A stretch of 64,000 nt of DNA, taken from positions 4,836,001 through 4,900,000 of the forward strand of contig JAOCZM010000227.1 of assembly GCA_026122235.1 (NCBI GenBank), read 5' to 3'. The notes under the pieces are model-generated. The model made no database searches and was not told where the DNA came from. It worked only from the letters and a program-made list of their open reading frames with translations. A program made the position numbers and the translations under genes. This stretch comes from Vinca minor (lineage: Eukaryota > Streptophyta > Magnoliopsida > Gentianales > Apocynaceae). Positions 32,736 through 44,165 of this stretch are shown piece after piece; the stretch's first letter is position 1, and every line of letters starts with the position of its first letter.

Positions 32736-33020
32736 CTCCCTCTGTACCAAATTATCTGTCCACTTTGTATTTTGCACGGGAATTAAGGTTTCATTAAAAT
32801 ATAGGGTGAAATATGATAAAATGTCAAACATACCCCTATTTAATGCTACTCCCAATTTAATTCACCTCTTTTTCTCTCTTTATTTTTCTCTCTCCAATAT
32901 TTAATGTAAAGGGTAGAATTGGAAAAATCATCATTAATGAACCATTTATTTAGAAAGTGGACAAATAATTTGGGATATACTAAAATAGAAATGTGGACAG
33001 ATAATTTGGGACGGAGGGAG
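32736..33020. mobile_element. Stowaway-like MITE
   Basis: The ends CTCCCTCTGTACCAAATTAT and, reverse-complemented, CTCCCTCCGTCCCAAATTAT are flanked by TA. The core carries an extra inverted pair of the (T/A)ATCTGTCCAC motif. Confidence 0.85.
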
Positions 33021-33022
33021 TA

Positions 33023-34306
33023 CAATCTTGGTAACTTGCCATCTTTGCACCCCATAAAGTTATTACAAAAGCAACTTATTTTAATCATTTAAGGATAATG
33101 CCAAAACACGAATCTTAGCAGTCCGGATACTATTCAGAACTATACGAAACGCTTTAAAATAGATATTTTGAAGATTAAGACATGTATTTTGAAGTTAAAA
33201 CAAGTGTTATGAGACGCAGAATAAGTGTTAGTTTTAAATCAATTTTAACCGTTAAAATATTAATCCAACGAACGAAAAAAATTCCACACGTGCAGAATTT
33301 ACTTATGTTCCTCAAAGGAGCCAACGTCGAATCCTAGGTGGTATATTTGTTTAACGGCAAAAAAAACTTTTAAGGAAACTGGAAATGGAAGTAGATATAT
33401 TATTTTTCTTTAAAACTGAGTTGTAATAATTTGGTCACATATGATAAGCTTTGCGTATCCTTATTTTGTTGTGGCATCTTTAATCAAAATCTGGACTTTA
33501 TTATGAGAAAAGTATCTTCTATTGGATAAAATTTCTTATTTGAGATTTAATTTTGATTTTGTAAAAGTTTAATTTTTTTATCATTCTAAAAAATGATAAA
33601 TAGTGATTCCCACTTTCCCTCCAGCATGCATATAATTTCGACTTAATGATTATAAGTGAAGTATCTTACCGTTTGAATTGTGATTCGTTGTTTTGTAAAA
33701 GTCTAACGGTTTGTAAGTAATAATGTAATATTAATCTTAAAATTCAAAATTTAAGATGGTAACAAAAAACTTTCGGAGTCTCATAAATATTCTCTAGTTT
33801 TAGAATTTAATAAGGATCTAATTGAGCCAAATAACACGTGCTATATACAGGGAATAATTTTTCAACAAAATAAATAAAAATTAGTGTATACATTAACAAA
33901 AAAATAAGTATCAATCTATGTATTTAAATTGAAAAATGTATATTTTTTTGTCATGGTAATGATAATTGAAGACTCCATAATAATGTAATAAGAATTGATA
34001 TGCCTTTTAATTTCATTCAAATTGTTACACCTAATGGTGCTAATTCTTCACTTTTTGTTTCAATAAAATGGTAAGATTTATAACAAAGTAAAACAATGAA
34101 AATTAAATATTCATTTTAGCCATTAAAGTCCACAAACATTTTACGGACCTCTTTTATGATCGCGTCTAAACTCCGTCACAAATTCTAGCAAAAAAGACAT
34201 GCAGCTCACATTAGGTTTGTTAAACGTTCGTCCTTTCAATTACTATCTCAAAAAAAAATTCAAAAAACTTTTCTGACTTCTCCAACCGACGTAGTACCTC
34301 ATTCTC
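33023..34306. other. AT-rich intergenic sequence
   Basis: No ORF, RNA gene or terminal repeats were recognised over about 1.3 kb. Confidence 0.45.
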
Positions 34307-34653
34307 TCTATCTACGGACGAAGGCAGGAATTTAGTGTTAGAAGACAAAAAATACAACAGTATGCCAAACTACATATAAAAACTGCAAAAAATTATTGGG
34401 GGAAATTTAATAAAATATTTTGAACTACATATAAAATTTATCATACCTATTAGTATTTTTAAAAATATCGAGGACGACGCCACCTCCCGCTCCCTGTCTC
34501 TATCTCTTTACGACCAACTATCCAGAAATTTGGTGTTGGGGGTGAAACTGTAAGAGTATGTCTAACTACATATAAAAACGGTAAAAAAAAATCTTGAGAG
34601 CGAAACTGATAAAATATTTCGAATTACATATAAAATTTATCATGCCTAATAAT
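34307..34653. repeat. Imperfect tandem repeat (~175-bp unit), interrupted by the RTE element
   Basis: Both units contain TCTCTATCT, then AATTT(A/G)GTGTT, then AACTACATATAAAAAC, then GATAAAATATTT-type sequence and ACATATAAAATTTATCAT. The start of another unit (AATATTTTTAAAAATCTCG, compare 34453) resumes at 37751 beyond the RTE insertion. Confidence 0.65.
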
Positions 34654-37600
34654 ACAACACAACAACAACAACCAAGCCTTAATCCCAACAGATTGGGGTC
34701 GGCTACATGAACCAAAGTAAGAATCACGTAAGGTCATCCACATGGATGCAATCTCTCCATTTCTTTCGATCCCAAACACAACTCTCATCTAGTTCTAGTA
34801 GATTCATATCCCCTTTTATCACCTCCATCCAAGTCTTCCTCGGTCTCCCTCTACCTCTTACGCCATCTACATTACATAATCCTTCAATTCTCCTAACCGG
34901 AGCATCACTTGGCCTTCGTCTAATGTGCCCAAACCAATGCAAACGGTTCTCTCTCATCTTATCTTCAATAGGTGCTACACCAACCTTCTTCTGAATAGTC
35001 TCATTCCTCACTCTATCCATTCTCGTATGCCCACACATCCATCTTAACATACGCATCTCCGCTACATGCATTTTCTGAATATGACACCTCTTAGTTGCCC
35101 AACATTCCGTACTCATATAATAATGCCTGGCCTAACAGCTGGTTCAGTAAAACTTTCCCTTCAATCTCGCCGTACATTACGATCACACAAAACACCCGTC
35201 GCACTCTTCCATTTTAACCAACTAGCCTTTTAACTCGATGTGCTACATCTCCGTCAAACTCTCCGTCCTTTTGAATAATAGAACCAAGGTATCGAAAATA
35301 CTCACTCTCCGAGATATTTTTGTCACCCAAAGTTACTACAGTTTGCTTCAGTTGCTCGCTAGTGCTAAACTTATACTCCATATACTGCTTTACTTATACT
35401 AATCCTAAAACCTTTAGATTCTAAGGTTTGTCTCCATACATCCAACTTGGCATTAACACCCGCTCTTGTCTCATCTATCAAAACTATATCATCGAAAGAA
35501 CAAAGATGCGCCACTGGTATCGGATCTTGTATACACTGGGTCGGGCTTCATCCATAACCATTGTAAAATAGTAAAAGCGACTAAGTGCTCGAACCTTGAT
35601 GCACCCCAATTGTAATAGGAAACTCTTCACTTATCCCGCCGCAAACTCGACACTCGGTGCCGACTCCCTCATACATATCCTTAATAAGATCAATATACTT
35701 CCGAGATATACCTTTCTTAGTCATCGCCCACCAAATTACCTCTCTGGGAACCTTATCGTAAGCTTTTTTCCAAATCTATGAACACCATATGCGAGTCCTT
35801 CTTTCTCTCTCTATAACGCTCAATCAACTCGCCTTATTAGATGTATTGCTTCCATAGTTGATCGTCCCGGGCATAAAACCGAATTGGTTCTCTCGAAATG
35901 CTCACAATTTTTTCTCAATCTATGCTCAATTACCCTTTCCCACAACTTCATAGTATGACTCATAAGCTTAATACCACGATAATTTGAACAATCTTGAACA
36001 TCTCCTTTATTCTTATATAATGGCACCAAAGTACTTTTTCCTCCACTCTATTGGCATCTTCTCAACTCTAAGTATTTTATTAAAAAGGTTAGTCAACCAC
36101 TCAACACCTATTTCTCCTAAACACTTCCAAACCTCAATCGGTATACTATCATGTCCTACTGCCTTCTTTGGTTTCATCCTTTTAAGGGCCTCTTGCACTT
36201 CTTTCCTTTGAATTCTACGTATGAAATCATGGTTCACCTCTCCAATCGGGATAGAAAGGTCTCCAATATTCTGTACTTGATTCCCATTAAATAACCTATC
36301 AAAATACGTCATCCACCTCGCCTTGATTTCCTCATCCTTAACCAAAACTCTCTCACTATCATCCTTAACACACCTCACCATACCAATATCTCTTGTCTTT
36401 TTTCTCTTAAACGAGCAAGTCTATATATACCTTTCTCACCATCCTTAGTGTCCAATTTATTATACAAATCCTTATAAACTTTTGATCTCGCTTCTCTAAC
36501 GGCTGCCTTAGCTTCTCTACACGCCGTCTTATACTTCGTAAAATTGTCATCACTTCTATACTTCCCCCAAAGTCTTATAACACTCTCTTTTTCTTCTTTA
36601 TAGCTTCTTTTACCTCTCCATTCCACCACGATGTATCCTTACCGAATAGCACATTTCCGCTAGATTCACCAAGCACTTCCCTAGCCACCTTTAAAATGCC
36701 TCGCGCCATTTTTTTCCCACATAAAATTCGGGTCTATTTCGTACTGACTCAGCCCTCTTCCCGAATAACTCTATCAACGAAGATTTTCTAATTTTCTCCT
36801 TGTAACTTCCACCACTTTATTTTTGGAGCTGACCTAAATTTATGCATTCTAACCTGTTTACCGAAACGAAAATCAAGAACCAATAACCTATGTTGTGTAG
36901 CCACACTCTCGCCAGGGATAACCTTACAATTAGTACAACTACTACGAAACATGTTCTTCACTAGGAAAAAGTCTATCTGACTAGCATTTACTCCACTTCT
37001 AAAAGTCACCAAATGAGAATCTCTTTTCTTGAACCAGTTATTCGCTACAAACAAATCGTAAGCTAAGGAAAAGTCCAAAATTTCCCTACCAGCCTCATTT
37101 CTATCTCCGAAACCTTGACCTCCATGGACACTCTCAAAACCGTCGCGACTAGAACCCACATGTCCATTCAAGTCTCCTCCAATGAAAAGTTTTTCGCCTG
37201 ACGGTATATTTTGGACCACCTCATCTAAGTCCTCCCAAAACTGTTTCTTCACAGAATCACACAACCCTACTTGAGGCGCATATGCACTAATAATGGTAAC
37301 CACCTCGCCACCCATCATTATCTTAACACTCATAATTCGGTCACTTTTCCTACGAACTTCAACCACGTCATTGACGAAATCACGAGCCACAATTATTCCA
37401 ACACCGTTCCTATACTTCTCTTTACCTGAATACCAAAGCTAGTATCCCCAAGGCTCTATGACTTTTGCCTTCTGGCCAACCCACTTAGTTTCTTGGAGGC
37501 ACAAAATGTTGATCTTTCTTCTTACCATAACCTCTACTAATTCGGTTGACCTTCTAGATAACGATCCAATATTCCAAGAAGCCAAACGAATCCTTCCATT

Positions 37601-37742
37601 GTGCACTAATCGTTTTACTTGTACCTGTGCCGACTTAGAACACCCTTGCCTATTTGACACCATATCCGGGCCCCGACATGGCGCGTTGCTTCCGGGCAAC
37701 GACCTAGCAACCCTTGCACATTTATCACCACACCCGGGTCTA
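34654..37742 (-). mobile_element. RTE-type non-LTR retrotransposon, near full length
   Basis: This minus-strand LINE of ~3.1 kb is flanked by an identical 10-bp duplication GCCTAATAAT (34644-34653 and 37743-37752). Its 3' end (left, plus-strand coordinates) is a short (AAC)n tract rather than poly-A, as in RTE elements. It encodes an APE-type endonuclease followed by reverse transcriptase and the RTE tail with HWFGHIRRRP and RGRGRPRKTW. The second copy in the window is at 45218-46197. Confidence 0.9.
34724..37699 (-). pseudogene. RTE ORF: endonuclease-reverse transcriptase polyprotein, disrupted
   Basis: Reading right to left: 37699-37439 gives the endonuclease start RLASWNIGSLS and LQETKW. 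37390-36788 gives ISAYAPQVG, GGDLNGHVG and SQIDFF, the APE catalytic blocks. 36629-36375 and 36381-36013 are the linker and the first RT blocks (PKKAVGHDSIPIEVWK). 36029-35820 has PLYKNKGD and the CPGRSTMEAI block. The RT catalytic centre near 35490 reads F-DD-IVLIDETR with a nearby frame shift. 35116-34724 is the C-terminal RTE tail. Several frameshifts and stops separate these pieces, so this copy is dead. Confidence 0.85.
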
Positions 37743-37752
37743 GCCTAATAAT

Positions 37753-39814
37753 ATTTTTAAAAATCTCGGGACAATCCTGTCTTCCCCCATGGTCCCTCAT
37801 CCTCTGCAACTCATCATATCTTCTTCCTCAACCCTCTATCGCCACCTATTATATCCCACCCCTCTAAGATTTCACACCGCCACAGTCCAACCACCCTTTC
37901 TTTTTCTTCTTCTCCAAACCCCTCACCGCCATATCAATGGACGAAAATCTTAGAATTTTTTTGTTGTTTTAAGATTCCCTATTCTAGTTACGAAAGTAAT
38001 TCTTTTACGGCAAAACAAATAGTATTTTTTTAAAATTAAAATTGAATGTTCATATTTTTATACAATACTAAATAGGAGATGATATTTATTTTTCAGAAAA
38101 TGAATTGTCACATTTTAAAGTTAAATGACCAAAAACTATTTAGAAATTTTAAATAAAATAATGGTAGCGTTTGTTGAATTAATAAATATTAGAGCAAAAA
38201 TGAAAATGTTAAATAAAAAAGTATTGGAATAATCATATGACAACTAATTTGAGACAAAAAATAATTTTGATACAATTAATCTAGACGGAATAGTACCGCC
38301 ACTTTCTTTCTTTATCTTTTTTTTGTTTCATTTTGCTGAATGGAGAGAGTACTGCCACTGCAATCTTTTTTTTTTTTTTTTGCCACTCTATTTTTTAATA
38401 GAAAAATTACTTTATATTATTAATTGGTATAAAAAATTACATTTTGTAAGAAAAAAAATTGTTGGGTCTTCAAACCATTAAAATGAATGTTTTAGCCAAA
38501 TTTTGCAAACAAAAAAAAATCTGAAGAAATATTATATGATTTGAGTTTTTTTTTTTGCTAAATAATAAATTTTTCATTAATCACAAAATATCTAAGTCAT
38601 TACAATCAAAGGAAAATCTGAAAATACAAGAAAATAAAAGTTATATAATGATTTAAAAAAATCATGATAACAGACAAAAACCATACCCAAGAAAACTTAG
38701 TTGGTTAGAAAATACTAAGATAAAAACTAATAAACTAAACAAATATATAATCTTCTTCTTCGCTGCATCTTCTCCGCAATTCTTTAACCACTGTATGATC
38801 TGAGTTTTTGCCACCTTAGCAGTGTATTATTATTATAACCAATCAACGCAGTAAGTAATCCTAATAATCGTCTAGTCAGCTTTGACTAATTAACAGCCAT
38901 TAAAACCGCCTTGCCCTAATACTCGGCTAGGAATCCTCATTTCCCTATTCGGTGTATCCTTTCCTATCCCACCAATAAAAAAATAACATGTATTAAATTT
39001 TTAATTAAAAAATTATAACCTAAAAGAAATAATATAACCCACATGAAAAAAATATATACGTGACAAATATCTATTCGTGAGGATACAAAAGGGAACACGT
39101 AACGAGAACAGACGATTTTTTGCTCTAATACTCCATCTGCATTGCATACGTATATTGTAGTGTAGGTATAGCTCTTTTGAGAAACTGTAGATTGTTTGCT
39201 TACCCATATTGATATTATATCTCTTCCAAAACGCCGTTATTAATAATATATAATTGTTGAACCATTTAGGGTATAATATTAAACAGATCAATATGACATA
39301 ATTAATTAAATTATGGTCACTAATAAAATAATTTGGTAGTCCATTGATTGATGCATAATTCAGAAGATCGAAACCAAACCTCAATCACTTAAATAATATA
39401 TTATTAATTAACATACAAATCGTAATTATGATCAGCCAGAAATCTAACAATCTGCATAGTAATAACTTGCCTTAAAAAAATTTGTAAGAAAAAGGCAGGT
39501 ACTATTGACATCACAAATTAATCATCACAATTGACTAATATGAGTATCAAGTTTTTTAAAATTACGGTAATTATTTTTTTTCAAATATCCAGAATACCCC
39601 TAATTAATATTTTTAAATAGCCAATCACCTCTTAAATATTTTTCAACAAATTAATTTTTTTTTTAACTCGTACTAAAAATTGTAAATTTAATTAACTAAA
39701 AGCATTAAATAGAAAGTTAGAAGTAAAAGTAAAATTGAAAAACTTAACATAAAACAATTATATGATTTAGAACAAGTGAAAACTTTTAAGATTACACTTA
39801 TATTTCGTGTAATT
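37753..39814. other. AT-rich intergenic sequence
   Basis: A C-rich piece at 37760-37930 looks like eroded repeat or leader sequence. The rest is very AT-rich with oligo-T tracts (38366-38382 and 38548-38556). The ORF at 39013-39384 (minus) is a chance frame in AT-rich DNA. Confidence 0.45.
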
Positions 39815-39978
39815 TTTTTTTTTTTTTTTGAGCGCCCGAAGGCAATCGCTTGGAGAGGGAAGATAAGCCTAATAAGGAGGAGAAATTATTTGCCCCATTA
39901 TGGAGAGATATAGGAATAGAACACGAGACTTACGCCCTGTTTTCGAGTAACCTTACCACTTGGGCTACCCGATTCCCA
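39815..39978 (-). repeat. tRNA-derived SINE with perfect 17-bp target duplication
   Basis: The 164-bp element is flanked by identical TTATATTTCGTGTAATT (39798-39814 and 39979-39995). On the minus strand it begins TGGGAATCGGGTAGCCC and shows an A-box-like TAGCCCAAGTGG, then a degenerate B-box GTGTTCTATTCC, an unrelated body, and ends in a poly-A tail (oligo-T on the plus strand, 39815-39829). Confidence 0.92.
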
Positions 39979-39995
39979 TTATATTTCGTGTAATT

Positions 39996-40244
39996 AATAA
40001 ATTTATTTAGTCATTCAATGTTGTAAGCCAATAAGGAGTGGGTCCTAGTACAATAATTGAACCGACCATAAATGAAAAATGAAAAGATAAGGAATATGCT
40101 GACTGTAGCATTATTACTCATTCCAATCCCAAGTCTGATAGCCATAATTTATCACCACAAAACATACTAACTAGTACAGTTAGTTGCGTGTGGAGGCGCC
40201 TCTCAACCAATCAGGGTTTGGAATGCCTCATTCCCGGCTCGCAT
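39996..40244. other. Intergenic spacer
   Basis: Nothing recognised apart from a GC-richer block near 40190-40245. Confidence 0.4.
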
Positions 40245-40520
40245 ATTTATTTATTTGTGTACATATTTGTAATATATAAAACTTGAACAATTTTTTTTTT
40301 TGAGTTACCTTTTAAGAGGTTGAGTTAGTCTTAATTTCATTTTTCACATGATATCAAAGTTACAGAATTCGATGTTGGACCCATATTATGATTCACGGTT
40401 AAGATGTTCAATTCTGACCGTGAGAGTGTATGGTAAAGATCTCACATCGACTAATTTATATACATATTTACAATATATAAACCTTTTGAGAGTTTGAGTT
40501 ATGTCCAAATACATTTTTTA
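40245..40520 (+). repeat. TRIM-like LTR fragment
   Basis: The block ATTTGTAATATATAAAACTT...GAGTTAC...GGTTGAGTTAGTC is repeated in weaker form at 40455-40510 (ATTTACAATATATAAACCTT...GAGTTTGAGTTATGTC). Between the copies lies CACATGATATCAAAGTTA, a degenerate tRNA-iMet primer-binding site (TGGTATCAGAGC), and AAAGATCTCACATCGACTAA, an LTR-start motif common in plant TRIMs. The ends are not resolved. Confidence 0.5.
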
Positions 40521-40907
40521 ATAAGATTTAGCATATATACTACACTTAATTCGTCTAACATAATGAGAAAATTACATTTATATATGCATATAATTTTACA
40601 AAAAAATTAATGTTTAAAATTGATAGAAAAGTTAAAAGGCCTTATATTTTAAAGTTGAGGGAGTAGTATTATAACATTTCTATGAAACCCCAAATCTAAA
40701 ACAATTTTTTTTTAATTATGTGTGCAAACGCAAACCAAAGACAAAGGAAGTGGGCCATGTGAAGATTTGGCAAGTCACAAACATCATTGGTCCATGAAAC
40801 AACAATAACTGCTTAGACTTGCACTTGTAGGTTCCATTGAAAATCAAATATGTGGGCATGACTTGGGTGAGGGAAAAATTCCCTATGGGACGGACATCAT
40901 GGAGATC
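40521..40907. other. AT-rich spacer before the LTR element
   Basis: No gene recognised. Confidence 0.4.
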
Positions 40908-41869
40908 TGTCACGGGCTCGTTTCGTGACTTCGCACGTGAGACAACAACGATGCTCTCTCTCGCGCCCGAGCTTGCTCTAAGCCGTGTGGCCAAAGGCTC
41001 CCGAGCATCGCCGATCATGGAAGGCGCACATCGTTGTCGCAACATGACCCGCGCACGCCCGTGCGCTGCAGCGTGCCTCTATTGCCTCGCCCTGGGCCAG
41101 GCGCTGGAGGCAAGACTGCTCAATACTCGACCCCAAGGAAGCCATGCCCCAACCAAAGATACACCATGGTCGCCCTCAACCAGCAGTGCACCAGTGGCGA
41201 GCAGTGTGCTCCCAGCCCGCCTAAAGAACTAGCCGCCCAGTCGCTGGTCGCCCATGCCAGCCGCCCATGCCATGCAAGCAGCGCCAGAGCCGACCCAACT
41301 GCCCTGAGTGCAGGCAGTAGAATGCTGCGCAGTGCCTCATCAGAGCCAACAACTCGGCACTTGCTGCTTTGCATCCTGGGATGAACTCCGAATGAGCTCA
41401 AATTTGATGGGTGACCTTTTGAGAACATGTAGAAAAAAATGCACGAGCTAGTTTGTAATTAGCATGTATATAGCATATGTTATAGTTTTTCCCACCTCCT
41501 CGGAAATAAGTGGTACACTCCTACCATTTGGGCAAATGCTTTTTAAGCACCTATAGGGGGAACAAAAATTTCAAGCAAACAAGCAAAAACCAAAATTCTA
41601 GCAATTGTAATAGACGTTCAAGCGACTCTCCCCTCGTTGTTTTGAACCCTTTTGATGTAAATTTTCATACTTGTAATGATGTTATATTTTAATGAGAAAA
41701 GCCGAGTTTTCGCGCAAGTGACCCGTTTTCGTTTTTAAGTGTTGCCTATCATCTTGTCCCGTGATTGTGAACATAAAGAAAGGTTGCTGGGAGTAACTTA
41801 GGAGCTTTTGGAGCTAGAGTTACTCGGCATCGCGGGCGTCTCAAGTGCTAAGACTTGCGACCCGTGACA
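40908..41869 (+). repeat. 5' LTR
   Basis: It runs from TGTCACGGGCTCG to CGACCCGTGACA just before the primer-binding site. The first ~480 bp are GC-rich, with the later part AT-rich and containing TTTGATGTAAATTTTCATAC, also present in the 3' LTR. Confidence 0.88.
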
Positions 41870-41870
41870 C

Positions 41871-41887
41871 TTGGTATCAGAGCTTTG
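41871..41887 (+). promoter_or_regulatory. Primer-binding site (initiator tRNA-Met)
   Basis: TTGGTATCAGAGCTTTG begins one base after the 5' LTR. TGGTATCAGAGC is the standard complement of the tRNA-iMet 3' end in plant LTR elements. Confidence 0.9.
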
Positions 41888-41899
41888 TTTGGGAAAGTG

Positions 41900-43082
41900 A
41901 TGGCTAGTAAAACGAGAGGCGGTGTAGCAGCAGATGAAAGTGCTATGAGAGCACGTCTCGAAGCGTTGGAAGCGTCGGTCGGTAAAGTCCATACCTTCTG
42001 CTACGGAGCTAGCGAGGAGGATGGTAACTCCATGGAGCGTCGGGCGATGCTAATGGAGAACGATGTTGCCTATCAAAGTAGGGAGCTAGAGGAATTGAGC
42101 TCCGCTACTAGGGAAATTTTTCAGAGTGTCCAATCCAATGAGGAAAGGATTGTGACGAGCGATGCGGCGATTGTCGAAATTTGTGCATCCGTGGCAAAGA
42201 ACATCAAGCGTTGACCGAACTTCGGTCCCGTGATGGACGAGGTAAGGCGCGAGCCGAGGTGTTGTCTTTGGCCGTTGGCCGTGGCAAATGGAGCACGATC
42301 AGGGCCACGTGTTGTCGCCTCCCAACACTCCTAAGGTAAAAGTGAGAGAACCGAAGGCCTACACAAGAGCTAGGGATGCAAAGGAGATTGACAACTTCTT
42401 CTTCGACTTGTCCCAATATTTCAAGACTGTAGGCATTATGGATGAGGCCATGAAGGTTGATACCGCGCTACCTATCTCGGGAGGATGATGCTAAGCTATG
42501 GTGGAGGTGACAACCCACGATATCGAAGCTGGCCTGGTTAGTTATCAATACCCCGGGAGCTACTGGAAAAGTGCTATGAAGAAACAATTCTTCCCAATGA
42601 ATGCTTTATACGATGCTCGCCGCAAGCTTAGGGAACTAAGGCATACGGGTGCAGTTCGGGAATATGTGAAGAATTTTTCTACCTATATGCTACAGATTGA
42701 GGACATGTCAGAGATGGATAAGCTCTTTGCCTTTGTCGAAGGGTTGAAACCGTGGGCAAGGCAAGAGTTGAACAGACAGAAGGTCGAGACAGTGGCGGAA
42801 GCCATGTCGGCGGCGGAGAGCTTGGAGGACTATGGGATGGAACCTCAGAGGGACCGAAGAGTGGATGACTCGAGGGGGTCTAGTGGAGGGAACTTCATCT
42901 CCCCAAGCCGAAACAGACTTTTAGTGGAGCGGATCGTCCAGCCTACAAACAGAGCTTTAGTGGGGGAGATGCCGGCTAAACTTCAAGAGCGGGAAGTAGC
43001 GGTTACTCATGCTTCTCGTGTGGGAAATCGGGACACCTTCAAAGGTTCTGTCCCGATAAGATGGCGCCTAGTGGGTCGGTGA
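41900..43082 (+). pseudogene. gag polyprotein relic with CCHC zinc knuckle
   Basis: From the ATG at 41900 the frame gives a coiled-coil-prone N-terminus (RLEALEASVGKV, SRELEELSSA). It then breaks and resumes at about 42324-42480 (KVREPKAYTRARDAKEIDNF) and 42498-43082 with the Retrotrans_gag region (MNALYDARRKLRELRH, YVKNFSTYMLQIEDMSE, FVEGLKPWARQEL). A zinc knuckle C-F-S-C-G-K-S-G-H-L-Q-R-F-C is encoded at 43010-43051 in another frame. Frameshifts show it is not intact as a single ORF. Confidence 0.82.
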
Positions 43083-43350
43083 ACGCAATAAGGTCCTATC
43101 CAGAGGTGATTGAAAGTGTGCTAGCAGCGATACATGTTGTATCTGTTGGCAAGGAAAAGACCCAAGAGCGAGAAATCGCTGGCGGGGGAGACGAGGGTTA
43201 CTGAGCTGCCCATCATGAAGAGTGGAGTTACTTGGGAAGCCTTCAAACTTTTGAGCAAAGCAAGAATATCCCGAGGAAGTAGGATATTTGGGAAGCTTTC
43301 GTACGGTTGAAGATCAAGGCCTTCTTTCGGAGCCTCGGGGTCAAAAAGAG

Positions 43351-43440
43351 AGATCGTTGCAGTGGAAAACGGACGATGCTCAAGACATGAAGCTTGGGAT
43401 CGTTGCGGTGAAAACGGACGATGCTCAAGACATGAAGCCC
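43351..43440. repeat. Two ~46-bp tandem copies in front of the protease
   Basis: GATCGTTGC(A/G)GTG(G)AAAACGGACGATGCTCAAGACATGAAGC occurs twice back to back. The copies differ by an indel that shifts the reading frame. Confidence 0.85.
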
Positions 43441-43737
43441 GGACTCTTGTACGTGGACTTGAAGATCAACGGGAGAGTTGTCTCACTGTTGTGGATTGTG
43501 GAGCCACGGAGAACTATATTGCTTGCTCCGAGATTGATCACTGGGCTTAACACTATCAAAAAAGTGTGGGTCGTGTTGCGAAGGGCCGTTAACTCGTGTG
43601 CTAAGCCTTTTTGTGGGCATGGCCCATGGTGTGAAAGGTGGAGTTGGGGACCGTTGAAGAAACTGACTTCCTTCGCGGTTGTAAATATGGATGACCACCG
43701 GATTGTTCTTGGCACCAAGTTTCTTCGGAAAAAATAA
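43435..43737 (+). pseudogene. Retroviral-type aspartic protease remnant
   Basis: The frame gives LYVDLKINGR followed by VVDCGATENYIA after a frame change near 43490. The D-C-G-A tetrad sits where D-(S/T)-G-A is expected in Ty3-like proteases, and the spacing matches. The frame then stops at 43737. A tandem ~46-bp duplication lies just upstream (43351-43440). Confidence 0.65.
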
Positions 43738-44165
43738 AGTAGCAATAGACCCCTCGGGCTAATTCACTAACGGTGATTGGGAATAAACCTACCTTGGTCC
43801 CTTTCGAGAAGTAATGTTGAGCCTTCGGAGAATACATCGCCATCGGCCACCATGTATTCGATGAGAGCTCCCATGAAGGGAAAGGAACAACTGCGGGCAC
43901 GAAGATTAAAGGATGCAGAACCCCGGGAACGGATTATGCTAGCCTAACCTTGAACTCTTGTAGGAAACACATTCGCATTGGCGTGCAACAAGGTGAAAGG
44001 ACTCTGATTCCAGAATATCTTAAAGAAAGTATTGCTGAACTGACTGGAAGTGGAGTTGCTGCCAGAGATCGTGTTTTGACGAACCTCCTCAGGCTCGCCG
44101 TGGATTTAAAGAGTGTTCAGATAAAGAAGGCGCCGAGGACGTCGCCTAAATCAAGTGGGGGAGTG
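43738..44165 (+). other. Internal region after protease, ending in the polypurine tract
   Basis: Broken frames with no RT, RNase H or integrase motif. It ends with the purine-rich AAGTGGGGGAGTG at 44153-44165 directly before the 3' LTR, as a polypurine tract should. Confidence 0.6.

Noticed and set aside
34707..34994. Plus-strand ORFs in the RTE elements (also 45293-45634, 37458-37748)
   Set aside because: Antisense shadows of the LINE reverse transcriptase; the near-identical pair simply reflects two RTE copies.
39013..39384. 123-codon minus-strand ORF
   Set aside because: AT-rich composition, no recognisable domain, no promoter or splice context; likely chance.
41034..41428. ORFs within the LTRs (also 44374-44673)
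   Set aside because: GC-rich LTR sequence keeps several frames open on both strands; no domain and not shared in frame between the two LTRs.
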